Assembly (NCBI RefSeq): GCF_008831285.2
Contig: NC_045140.1
Location: 18,536,370 to 18,600,369 of the forward strand
DNA length: 64,000 bases
Source of the DNA: Nymphaea colorata
Lineage: Eukaryota > Streptophyta > Magnoliopsida > Nymphaeales > Nymphaeaceae
Reading direction: 5' to 3'
The notes under the pieces: model-generated
Databases searched by the model: none
The model's input: the letters and a program-made list of their open reading frames with translations, nothing else
Told to the model about the DNA's origin: nothing
Shown: piece by piece, positions 35,409-46,652 of the stretch
Layout of the letters: every line of letters begins with the position of its first letter
Numbering within the stretch: the first letter of the stretch is position 1
Translations under genes and position numbers: made by a program

Positions 35409-35418
35409 CCTTATATGG
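35409..35418 (-). promoter_or_regulatory. CArG-like/TATA-like motif before the PADRE gene
   Basis: On the minus strand CCATATAAGG is a perfect CC(A/T)6GG sequence and also contains TATAAG. It lies 72-81 bp upstream of the MGNCQ start codon, the right distance for a TATA element with a leader of about 45 bp. I regard TATA function as more likely than MADS-factor binding. Confidence 0.45.
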
Positions 35419-36264
35419 ATGGAGGAAGGGTGCCGGTGACCGACACGTGGCTAGCGAAGGTGAGGATTGAGTGGGAGACGGCCGGGTCGTACCGAGATGG
35501 ATATCCAACACGGATGATGTGGAGTTGGATCGTGATATTCCTGGAACCAAACGGCATTCGGGGTGTGGGTCCCGACCCGACTCCCGCACCGCGCTTAGGG
35601 GCATCGGATTTTAGTCAACGGACGGATACGATATTTGTCTTTAGGGTTTCCTGCTGATGTCATTTTAAAAATAATTTGATCCTTTTTTGGATCTATTAAC
35701 GGAGGAGGAGATAGAGAGAAGGGCATTTTAGTCAACTTAGAATTAGCGATACATTTTAAGACAGATTTGAACTGGCTTTTCGTGTTTGCATTAATGAAGT
35801 GGGGACATCCCCTGGACGCGCTTACTTTGTCCTCTTGCTAAGAATGTTCCTTCTAGGCACCGAAAGAACAGATGGGTCCGATTTCAAATTAAGGAAGTGG
35901 ACGGTGATGCCCTTCAGAAAGTCACTTTGTCATCTTACATGTTATGGAAATTGCAGCCTCTCACGCTTTACACTAGTTTTGCTTTATGTCACAATGATTG
36001 TATATGTGGATTTAAAGGGCACAACTTTTTTCTATTCACAAGATTTTGAAGATTGTTGGAATGCATGCAGTTTTTCTAAAGCAAGTCGCCCAATAAATGT
36101 TCTAATAACTAATCACCACCAGCTTTTTAAGGCGGTCAACCTTTTATGTAATTTGATAGATCCTCATTGACCCCAGACTCGGAGCAGTGGTTATGTGTTG
36201 TTATTGCTTTTAATAAGGGACCATGTTTTATTTTATGAACTAAAAGTATGTTTACTAGTTAAAT

Positions 36265-36326
36265 GGAAGGCTCTTTCCGATAAGGGTAAAAGCATGGAAG
36301 ACTCTTTCCGATAAGGGTAAAAGCAT
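36265..36326. repeat. Tandem duplication, 2 x 31 bp
   Basis: Two adjacent units starting GGAAG (36265-36295 and 36296-36326) differ by a single base, indicating a very recent duplication. Confidence 0.95.
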
Positions 36327-36844
36327 GATAAAAAAAAAAGAAAAAACTGTTGCCAGAATTTCCCTATGATGGAACATGGGAATGTGTCTTCTCTTGTTGT
36401 TATTAGTATCATAAAAATGGATGCCTGAGTAACACCTTTTGATAAAGGTGTTGGGTGGTGGCGTTGTAGCCAACGGCTGTGGGAAGCTGGAAGCCTAAAC
36501 TGTTGGCGACCAACAAGGTAAGCGAGTTGAGTCGAGGTCTAATAGGGGCAGAAGGAGGGGGGCTGCCTACGTTATGGCCCCACCTCAACTAATTGAAAAA
36601 AAAAAATACATTGTAAAAATTTAGTTGTGTTATGTATTGCTTGGATTCGTGTTTAATTTGGCTCCACCAAATCCAAAGGTTTGACTGTTTGGCTCGACCC
36701 TGAAAAAAAAATCCTGGCTCCTCCACCCTTAAGCTCAAACACAATGGAACTCGAGCTGAGTAAAATAGAAGTCGAGCTAAGATCAGGGTGGCCAAGCTAG
36801 GCTTCAATTCAGCTATTGCGCAGTCCTAATTAGGAGCATAAAAT

Positions 36845-36888
36845 AAAAAGCCTTCTCCTCCTCCATAAAAAGCCTTCTCCTCCTCCAT
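36845..36888. repeat. Tandem duplication, 2 x 22 bp
   Basis: Two identical adjacent copies of a 22-base unit beginning AAAAAGCCTTCTCC. Confidence 0.95.
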
Positions 36889-39800
36889 TGACTGTCAGTG
36901 TCGGACAGCACCAATCCATTTGCTGGTTTTCTTTTGTTTTTTTTTTTTTTCAAATATGAACGAAAGCAGCTTCTTTATTCCATATTAAAGAAATCATTTT
37001 CTGTAGACATACCATTCAAGGAGAGAAAAAAGAAAAGTGGATGCATTATTACTAGAAGAAGAAGTGCAGATTGCCAAGAACATAATAATATCTGCCTTCT
37101 TCTTTTCCCCGTTGGCTGGGCAGATGAGGGAGGTGCAAGGCCAGGGGAGTCTAGGTTGACAAGCAGTCGTAGGATGGTACGTCTGGATCTTCTCAAGATA
37201 GCCCATTGACAAGTCTACCAATTATTACATGAGTAGCCAAGTCATTTGACAGCTAGCTAGCTAGAAATCTGATGCCAATAAGACATGCCAAAGGAATCCA
37301 TCAAGGGAGACAATTTTCATACATTTGCTGCTTCTTTTATGACACTGGCTACATAAAAAAGTAGTCATTTTCCTTTGCTCACTTCAGCTTATGATTCTTT
37401 AACCTCCAAATGTTGGTCACAGAGCCACAAATTACCAGTTTAAATTCACAGGTTACATTTTTATTTTATGTGGACAGACTCTATTTAAGTGTGGAGCCAA
37501 TCCATACTTAATAGCCCCCATGTTTATGAGAGGGTCAGTTACTTTGTATACTTTTGTGACAGTGTAAAACCTTTCTAACCACGTAAAATCTTGCTCTTTG
37601 AGCGTGAGAGAGATTTCCAAATTTTTTGAGTTAGAGAACTCCTCACAGTTCAAAAACCCCAAGAAACTCCGACAAGCTCATCAACAGGACTACGTGAATT
37701 GAAGCATTTTCTCAACAGCAATAGAGCAGAAATTTAGTCCTTTGATTCCTATTGAAGTTTTTAATTTTCTTTCCCTGCAACTTTTGGAGGCTTGATCTTT
37801 CATCACCATTTCCATTTCTCACCATTATCAAACCTTGGCCATTTTTTTCCCGGTTTCTTACGGAAGATGAGGCCTCCCGGTGGCTCCGGCGACAATTACA
37901 GCTGCACTGTGCTCCCACATGAACTTGGGTAGCAAGCAATCTGCATCACCATGGCCATGGACCACGTTTCATTTGCGACACGACGGGACCAAAATCAAAG
38001 CTCGTCGATCGGTTCCTTATCGCGAGCCAGCAGCGTCCAAATTAGCCTTTTTCTTTTTCGATAACTACAACAAGATACGATCAGCTTGGACAAAGTTTGG
38101 GCTTCACTGGAGTGCCCAGAAGAGCCAAGAACGATTATATCGAGCTTTAGCTCCCACGAGTTGTCAATTGTCCGAAAGCAAAAACTGTTACGGCCCCAAC
38201 TCTGCACGACTGCTTGCCTGTTGATCGTCGTTTATCGTCGACAGGACGCCATCAGAGAGAGACGATCGAGGGTAAACAACCATGTTCCTGCCCTCTGGCA
38301 TCACCGCCATCTTCTCTTATTGCTTCTATTATTGGGAAATTATGGGGAGGGGAATCGTGCCCACAGACGTTTTTTACAGTATTTCTCCTGCATGAAGGTT
38401 AAAAGACCAACTTCTCAATACTGTTTTGAAGAAGAGTTCAGAACCTGTGTGCCTACAAATCTGGCATCAATACTGTTTCATTTTATACAGGATGACGGTA
38501 TCAGGGAAGGATTCATTAAATGTATTGTGAGAGAACAATTTACTTAGAAAGAACAATCTACATATAGAGTTCACTAGCTAACTAGACATTGGTCCTGTTT
38601 GGTTGTGCGACGAATAATCAATTAAGATCTATTGGTGCAAATGAGAGAAATCTACCGGCAGATTGGACAAGTTCGCAAACTTAAACCGACCATGGCCATG
38701 CAGTTCTCCAGTTTTCTCCTTCTTCCTTCTTCATATATAGCAAGATAGCGCGGATAAGCAACTTGCTTGCTTGAGCTTTTGAGGAAGACGTGAACAAAAG
38801 TAGTGATTTCGAGCTTTACACCTGTCCTAGATGCGACCCCTCACAAGAGGACATCTCAATAACGACTTTATAAGAAAGAAAACAATTTGAGCACGTACGA
38901 ACATCAAATTTTCGTCGTTCTCATAACACTCATTAAGGTTTTAAGGCTCCAGCACCGTGTTACTGATATCATTGATGGAGAAAAATAAAAATTTGAGAAT
39001 ATTTTAAATCTTTTGATCCTTAGACCAGTAATTGAAAAGTCCGTTCTAAATCTAGTTCCTTCGTTAGAACATTTAAATTCAGGTACACAAGTTTCATGTT
39101 TCAACAATCTGTCACAAAGTTCGAGAAGGTTTATGAAATATGAAATACTTGAACAAACATCTCATGAATCTACTTGTAGATTGGTGAAATACTCACACTT
39201 ATGTTCCTAATACCAAACAACCTCTAAAGACTTGTTTGGTTAGTAACATAATGTTAATGTTTCATATATATATATATATATGAACTTACTAGACACATGA
39301 AACAATAATAACATTTTGTGAACCTTAGTTTCTCGTTCTTCCCTAAGCATTAATGGTAGTTCAAACTAAATTTATGTAAGAAGGGATTTGAGGTTGATGT
39401 TCACTTTGCGCGTCCATATATGAAAGAGCAACAAGGAGAGCCAAGCTAAAACTTTTTCCAATAATTTTTCATTATTTTATGTCGCTTTCCCGGATTTAAG
39501 GCAAGGATGAGGGAAAAGTAGGAATTCCTGAAATTCAGTGTCATTAGTGGAGAAAATATTGATGAGGCCGGGGAGCCACGTGAAGGTGCTGAGGACCGTG
39601 GGCGCATGTATTGGGCGGTGGGTCCCGGGGTGAAGCAATTTCACCGCAACAATGATGATGTATTTTCGGCAAAGCATTTGCTGGAGTTGGACCCACTTGG
39701 GCAACTCAACTGGACTGGGTCCCCACCTCCATCCCTCTTTCAAACACATTTTCCATGGATAAAATTAAAATATCTCCTGGTTGCGTTCTCTTTCTGTTGG

Positions 39801-41398
39801 CCACACAATTAAACTTTTTTTTTTTTTAAATTCGAATAAAAAAAACTGACGCCAATGGTACCGATACGTATCACCGGATACGCCGGATGGATAAGTAAAA
39901 CGACAGAGTGCTGCTGTTATTTTTTTGCCACCTCTCTTTCTTTCTTCAAAAGACTGAGCCTTCGACTGGTGCAGGATCTAGGTAAGAAATAGGACAACCG
40001 GCACCATTCAAACAGCCAACTCGACTCTAAATGACGCCAATTCTGTCTCCGGCTTTAGAAATTTAATGTAAAAAAAAACAAACTTGATTACATAATATGA
40101 AATGCCACAAAATCAAATGAGGACTACTTTGAGACAACTCAACCTCCGAAAAAGAATTGTCTACAATTGAACATTTTAAAAATAATGCAGCTATGAAGAT
40201 TATAGAGTTGGTGGTAGCGTGCTAATGGCAAAATAATAGTGGAACATTAATTTGCAAAAAATAGGATAATATTTTGATCTTTAGAGTTCATACTTATCTA
40301 GATAAGGAGGCTTTTCTGGATACCAAGATAAGATATATATTCTCGTGTGGCCAAAGATTCGCCGGAGAAGCCAACGGAGGAGCAGAGAATGCATGAAGTG
40401 ATCCGTAGGGTTCGATGCGGTTTGATGAAATGCGGTTCTTTTATTTAATTGGCTACTGTGTAATTAAACTATAGATAGTAGCTAGCCTTCTCGCCTATCG
40501 AGGAATCAGCAGGATGAATCTTTACCAGCAAAATTTACTTGGTAAAAAACTTGAGGTAGGGATAGAATCAAATCGTAACGATGGGGCCACCTTTAAATTG
40601 ATTATCAAAAAAGCTTTAAAAAAAATCATTGTTTATTTTAAAAAACTCGTTTTCAAGTCATCCATGCCCTTTTGTAAATGTGTTACGTTAAAACAATGTT
40701 GATAGAAAACCCAATTTCAGCTTCCAAGTTATCCATGCACTATGTTTGAGAAAAGACCTGAAAAGGAGATGAAACACAAATGAAAGTGAGAAAAGAAAGA
40801 AGTCCAGTCTATGGAAAAAGACTTTCTTCTGTCCCTTAAAAAAGTAATCTGCATCCAGAAATATTATTTCTAGGATTATTCTCCCCAGCCAGATCCAGGC
40901 AGCATTTTCTCTCACAATCAGGAAAACAAGATCTAAAAAGCACATCTATGGATAGGATGAGATATTTTTTTGTCCTGGGGATTTGATGGACAGGATGTGA
41001 TTACCATGGATCTTAGGCATGAAAGCTTCTGAAAAAAGCAAAAGTAAATTTCTCTTTCATCAACAGATCGACGTAGGGCTGGATTTGACGTTAAAATTGA
41101 ACAAGGTTAAAATGTCATTTACATAGTTTGACCACAAATTAACCCACTTAGTTTTCTGTATTGTTAAAAGAACAACTAAGTTCGTCAATCACAGACTAGT
41201 TTATCACTTTACTTAATTGGGTCGATGAAATAAAATAACTAATACGTCTTTAATATGAGGAAATTGTGTTGTCAATTAATTTGAATTAGCCCCTTCAACT
41301 CTATCAAATGGTGTTATTATTTCATCTCTAGGTATTCAAATGGTTAATTTTATTAATACCGAAATTAGTCGGTGGATTATTTTTCACATTAGTGTTAG

Positions 41399-42611
41399 GA
41401 AGTTGTTGAAGAAAAACATCAGTTGTTATTAGAGCTTTTGCCGGCTGATATTAAGGAACAACTTTCATTTGTGCATCTTCAACAGGATGAGCAAGATAGG
41501 AATTTTTGGCAAGCTTCAATTGATGGCAACTTCTTTGTTTCTTCTGTTGATGTTCACACACTTGGCATATGGTCTAAGCTGTGGAAATTAGATATTCTCC
41601 CTCGGGTTAAGTTTTTTATATGGTTATTATTTCATAATCGTCTTCTTGCTAGATCTGCTTGTGTACATCAGAATATTTTGACTACTATAGTTTGTCATCG
41701 GTGTGGTGCTCTTGAGAAAAATATTCTGCATGTCCTTCGAAATTGTAGTTCTTCTCAAGCTATATGGGTTGCCTATCTTCATGGAGTTAAATTGTTAGAG
41801 TTTAATACAGTTACTTTGGAGGTTTGCCTGAAGAATAATATTTCTAGGCATCGCTTTTTGGTTAACAATATGATTTCTTGGTCTATTTTATTTTGCTTCG
41901 CTTGTTGTCATATTTGGCAGTGGAGAAATCGAGTTGTATTTGAAAAAGGTTTTTTTTTGCCTGATAATGTTTTATTTCACATAGCTGCCTTTATTGGAGA
42001 GTTCAGAAACTATATGACCCAATTTTGATTATCCCAATGAAAAGTTCAAACCTTTATTGCATGGATGTCACCTCCCTTGGGTTTTGTTAAGTTGAATGTT
42101 GATGCGGCTGCTAGAAAAAATCCATGAAACTTAATGGCTGGTGGTTTATTTCGCAATGATAATTGAGAATGGTTATTTGGCTTCACTTGTTGTGCAGGTT
42201 ATGGCCATATAACTAAGGCTGAACTATTACTATTCTTTACGGTTTAAAATTAGCTTGGGAACGTGGCTTTCGTAAAGTTATTGTTGAATCAAATTCCTTG
42301 TTAGCTGTGAACATGGTTCTAAAAGAACTGCAGCCTCGTGATCCTTTATTTCAGTTAGTGAACCAGTGTTAAGAATTGCTGAGATGAGATTGAGAGTGTG
42401 TCTTATGTCATACGTACAGAAAAGCTAATATGTATGCAGATTTTTTTGCTTTATGTGCCTTTCAAGGATCTTTTAGAGTGATCATTCTTACCAATCCACC
42501 TGATCATTTGAATCGATTGATTGAAGAGGATCTGATTGGTGTAGCTCGACCTCGTGCTATAGTTAGTTAATACGGTTCTAAACCGCTCCTATGTACAAAA
42601 AAAAAAAAAAA
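41399..42611 (+). mobile_element. 5'-truncated LINE (L1-type), zf-RVT and RNase H remnants, poly-A tail
   Basis: This is the 3' part of a non-LTR retrotransposon. From 41399 to the TGA at 42026 the frame is intact and encodes a zf-RVT (reverse transcriptase zinc-binding) domain: LWKLDILPRVKFFIWLLFHN, then RSACVHQNILTTIVCHRCGA, ENILHVLRNCSSSQAIW and IWQWRNRVVFEKG. Downstream, with stops and frameshifts, an RNase H (RVT_3) domain is recognisable: VKLNVDAAARKNP near 42088, GHITKAELL, KVIVESNSLLAVNMVL near 42290 and TYRKANMYADFFAL near 42410. The element ends in a run of 15 A (42597-42611). No reverse transcriptase proper is seen upstream, so the copy is truncated and dead. The zf-RVT part has decayed less than the RNase H part. 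Confidence 0.88.
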
Positions 42612-43005
42612 CATAGGCATATTTGTAAAGTTAAATATTGTGGATTATCTATCACAAATTAGAGGTGTATTTTCAAAAATATGAAAAAGTAAATCACATT
42701 TTTAATTATTGGCTATCCTTTGGCTGTCGTTTTGAAAATTTTCATAAAATAATCAAAATTTAAAGTCTGAAACATTATGAGGGCTTTTGGATGAGAGCTT
42801 ACTACTCCATCCTTTTTTGCACTTGGATGATGTTAGTGTTTCCACAAAACCTAATTTTGAAGTTATTCACAAAAAACTGTTTTTTTTTTTTTGGTAAGTT
42901 GGTATTTACAAAACCTATGGCAAAACAAATTTTTGGATGCAAAGCACCTTTTGAGTGTTTTAGAAGACACCAGAACCATATATTCAAAAGAAATTGAATA
43001 ACATA

Positions 43006-43156
43006 GCAAGGGTGGAGCCAAGGAGGATGGGGGTGTTTAAAAATTTACATAAAAATTAAAAAATCATTATCTTATACAAAAATTTTGAAACAATATATTT
43101 CGAATCCTGTCAAAATTTTGAAATTATAATTCGGCCCTCCTTATGAAAAAATCTTA
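43006..43156. repeat. Non-coding GGTGGAGCCA...GGCCCTCCTT repeat
   Basis: It starts GGTGGAGCCAAGGAGG and ends GGCCCTCCTTATG, with an AAATTTT-rich middle. The two ends are partly complementary (GGAGG against CCTCC). A reversed end of the same style, ATCCTGGCTCCTCCACCC, occurs near 36710. It fits a widespread plant miniature-element style; boundaries are approximate. Confidence 0.4.
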
Positions 43157-46100
43157 CCTGTGCCCTTGGAGCGTACGTATGGACAATGGCATCCATGGTT
43201 CAAGGTGTGTTGTGAGTGGGGTAAGAACAAAAGAAGAGGTCCGGAGGTCCGGGCCGATGATTGAGCCAGGCAGGTGGCGCGTAGCTGTCAACCTTCCCGG
43301 CACCATGGGGCCACGCCCACTGCTAATGGTTAGGCAGCCATGTCGTCCATTCAAACCCCAAACACCTTTTACTCAGGAAGCCAACAAATTCTAAAAAGCC
43401 TAACGAATTAAAGGTTTAAAACCTTTCCTTTTCACTCTTTATTTTTCTGGGCAGCGTCCAGATTATGGAGCTCCTTTTCAGTTCTTGGCACCACACACAC
43501 ATACACAGAAGCATCTACTCATGTGTATGTGTGTGTGTGATAGAGAGAGAGAATCAATTGTTATTAAAACGGGATATTGTTCTTCCCAAAACTAAACAAA
43601 ACGATGCAAATTCCAATTCCAAAGTCGAATGAGTTGGATTCTTTGAAAATTCTCACCGACTTCTATATACATAAAAAAAACATGATTTACACAGATTATG
43701 GCTTCTGACAAAAAAAAACACGTTGTAGTTGCTTGAGCTGGGGCACTAAAATGTTACAGTATCAGTTCCATTCCCTAGGCATTATGTTAATGAATTAATA
43801 TGGGTGGGTTATGGTATTGGTACCAAAGAAAAGATACATTATCCGTCGACTTTAGTAGCGAGAGGCATGATGAACACAAAGGGTGGGCTCCGACCTTTTT
43901 CTTTAGGGAAGATTATAATAACGTTGTTCATAAAAAAAAAAAAAAACAAGTTTAATTCAATTCAGCTGGAGCACAATGCAAACACGTGTTTGTGCATTCC
44001 TTATCAATAAGTTTACAGAAATAATAAGATAACAAAATGCAAGTTATTAATTTATATTAATCTGAACTTGAAAAATATCCGAACTCGGGTTCTCTACACA
44101 CAGGTACGTGTACAACACGGTTTATTCAAAATCAGAAACCAACCTTGGATCCCACGCTTTTAATGCCAAACAGTGATTTTTGTGAGTCAATTATATGGAG
44201 TTCTTGGGGGTGGCGTGCTGCCGAGTTTGAAACCACTAGGAAAACCTGCTTTCAAAAGGAACTAATTCATCAAGTCATATTGATACGGATAATGATACTT
44301 TCAGTACTTTAAATTATATGCATTTGAATTTTGGAATTTGAAGCTTAGAAAGCAATCTCTGATCTATGGGCAGTTGGGCACTGATACTTCAATTGAAACT
44401 TTCAAGGGGCGACCAATGTGCAAACAAATAAACGTCTAAGGTATCAATTAATACACAAATAAACAGTTCGTATGGTCTCACATGTGCCTCGCCCGCTGCT
44501 GTTACAAAGCTAATTATAATATCTAGTAAGAAAGCTGTGAAGTAAGCGATATTAACATGTAAACAGTTAATTTTGCAAGCAGCGGAATATGATATACTAA
44601 GTTTTTTACATTGACGAAAGGCAAACGGCAAAAATTTTTGTCGCTTTAAGTGGACCCAGGGATAATCGAGGGGATAATGTCTCAAAAATTGAGGCAGATT
44701 CACAAACAAATAAAAATGCACTGTCAGCATGAATTTGATTCATCCAGTTGGTGTTTTTCTCGTCAAATATCCTCTCAAGGTTCTAAGTCCAAATTGGCGA
44801 ACAGCCCAAACACACATTATCTCAAACACATTCGTGTGATCACAGTTATTTTCTTGCCAGAAAGGCCGCAGGAGAGTAAGCCTCGTGAGAAATGCCAGAT
44901 CCTTATTTCATGTATGCCCATTTTTATTTTTCTCATTAAATGCTAAATGAAAACTGTTCTGCGGAAAACGAGATAGACAAAATTTCAAAGTTATCAGGAT
45001 TGTTGAAGTCAAGTTGTAGTTTTCTACTCGGAACTTATGGTCAAACATGGACCTCTGGCTCTGGCTGTCACAAACCTAACCAATTAAAAAAAAGAAAAAG
45101 ATAAACTAGTTTTAGTTTGTCTCCTGCTCCATATGATGCATTTTTTTTTCATGCATTACAAGTCCAATCTAAGATGATCAGCAGTGATTCATGTTTTCAT
45201 ATTCAAACCGTGAGTCTTTGAGCCGTACAGTTGGTGAAGAAAGTCTTCGAAATTCCTTACAATGTGCTTTGGCTGTCTTCGAACGATCCCTAGTGTGGAA
45301 GACATTCACCCTAAAAAAAAGTTAGTTTTGTGAGGATCTGATTTCTTTGATTTGTGTGTTTGAGTGACAAAACAAAAATATAATTTTTTGTGAAAAGCAT
45401 TGGGAGGGCACTGACGGCCGGAAAACTTTGGTGGTAGATGAAGGAACATCCGTAAAGATAGTGCAAACTATCACCGACATTTCCACTACACACATCTCTC
45501 TGCATGCCTCAGTGAAGGAAGGATCGATGTCTTATTTTGAACGTCATTTTGAACATCATTGAAGTGTCTGGATGTCGGTAAAAATTTACTTTCACCTACA
45601 GCCTTTTTCTCACGCGTCGTTAAATCCACTTTTTTTTAGTGCTCTTAAAATTATTGTTTTGTCAAAACTAAGTTTCCCAAAACCCAGACTCAACTGTCCC
45701 CTTAAACTGCCTCCATTGAAAGACACCCATATAATCTTTACATAAAATGTGAAGTAAAAGTTCTGCAGGCAATCAAATCAAACATAACATAAGGAGCAAT
45801 TCAAGACTCACAAGTGTCGGCGCATCATCGGCGGTTTCGCTTTCACCTCTCGCGATCAAGTGAATAAAGAATTGCTGCTAAAATCAAACTCATTTATGAG
45901 GGGAAGGAAATGGCGACAGATCGCGTGGGCCAGAAGAGCAGCAAGTGGCGGTGAGTGATGCTTACTCAATACCAATTTGAGAGAACCAGTGGAGCAGATT
46001 GAAGCAAGACCATCGTCCTCATTTATAGCAAATTAATGCCGGATGCCCAAGATTCATACTGTCCAATCGATATTGTCCATCCATTCAATTCAATCAGGGC

Positions 46101-46519
46101 CCCTGCAATTGCCATCTCCCTAATATCTCGATAGAAATACATTGGGCCAAGATTGAAGACTATTGAACGATGGCTGAGATGTGGATTTCGCGCCCAGAAT
46201 TTGTCACGTCTCCCACTCTTAAATGATGGCCTTCCAACGCAAAAAATTTGGAATGGAATGAGAGGCATTTAATTCGGAGCTCAGGGAAAAGCAACTCGGT
46301 TTTGGCTTCTTTCGTTTGGATTGTTCTTGGAAACGGGGGCCTGGCTTGCTAGATTGGGGGTGTATATTTATTTTATCCAAGGAATTATGAAGCACATCTG
46401 ATGTTCGATTGGTGATAGGAGGAATGTTGGTCGTCTGGTGCACAATCTTGAGAGGAATCAAAACTTGAGAACAAGGTTGGATCCATCAATATCTTTTTGT
46501 TTGTAATAAAAACACTGAT

Positions 46520-46550
<31 letters not shown>

Positions 46551-46596
46551 ATCTCTCTCTCATATATATCTCATATATATCTCATATATATATATG

Positions 46597-46646
<50 letters not shown>

Positions 46647-46652
46647 AAGAGA
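46520..46652. repeat. (CT)n-(AT)n-(GA)n block, potential hairpin
   Basis: A CT tract with CTAT interruptions (46520-46560) leads into repeated CATATATAT units, then a pure AT tract to about 46631, then a GA tract to 46652. The CT and GA arms are complementary and the AT core is self-complementary, so the block can fold into one long hairpin. Confidence 0.9.

Larger units (their letters stand above)
35338..41398. other. Intergenic, no supported gene
   Basis: AT-rich DNA with short random frames, two exact-looking tandem duplications (36265-36326 and 36845-36888), a TA tract near 39265, a poly-T run near 39816 and two opposed GTTTGG/CCAAAC element ends near 39213-39240. Plus-strand frames at 35799-36170 and 38086-38547 are over 120 codons but have no recognisable motif, exon neighbours or composition that would mark a gene. 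Confidence 0.6.

Noticed and set aside
35799..36170. 123-codon plus-strand frame
   Set aside because: Hydrophobic pieces without a family pattern, no plausible splice partners and AT-rich codons as expected of intergenic DNA.
38086..38547. 153-codon plus-strand frame with a Leu run
   Set aside because: The Leu run comes from a CTTCT-rich stretch; no signal peptide context or family match was seen.
45910..45956. ATG followed by a short basic peptide and GGTGAGT, like a first exon
   Set aside because: Reading on from the ATG meets a stop at once, and no second exon could be found downstream on the plus strand.
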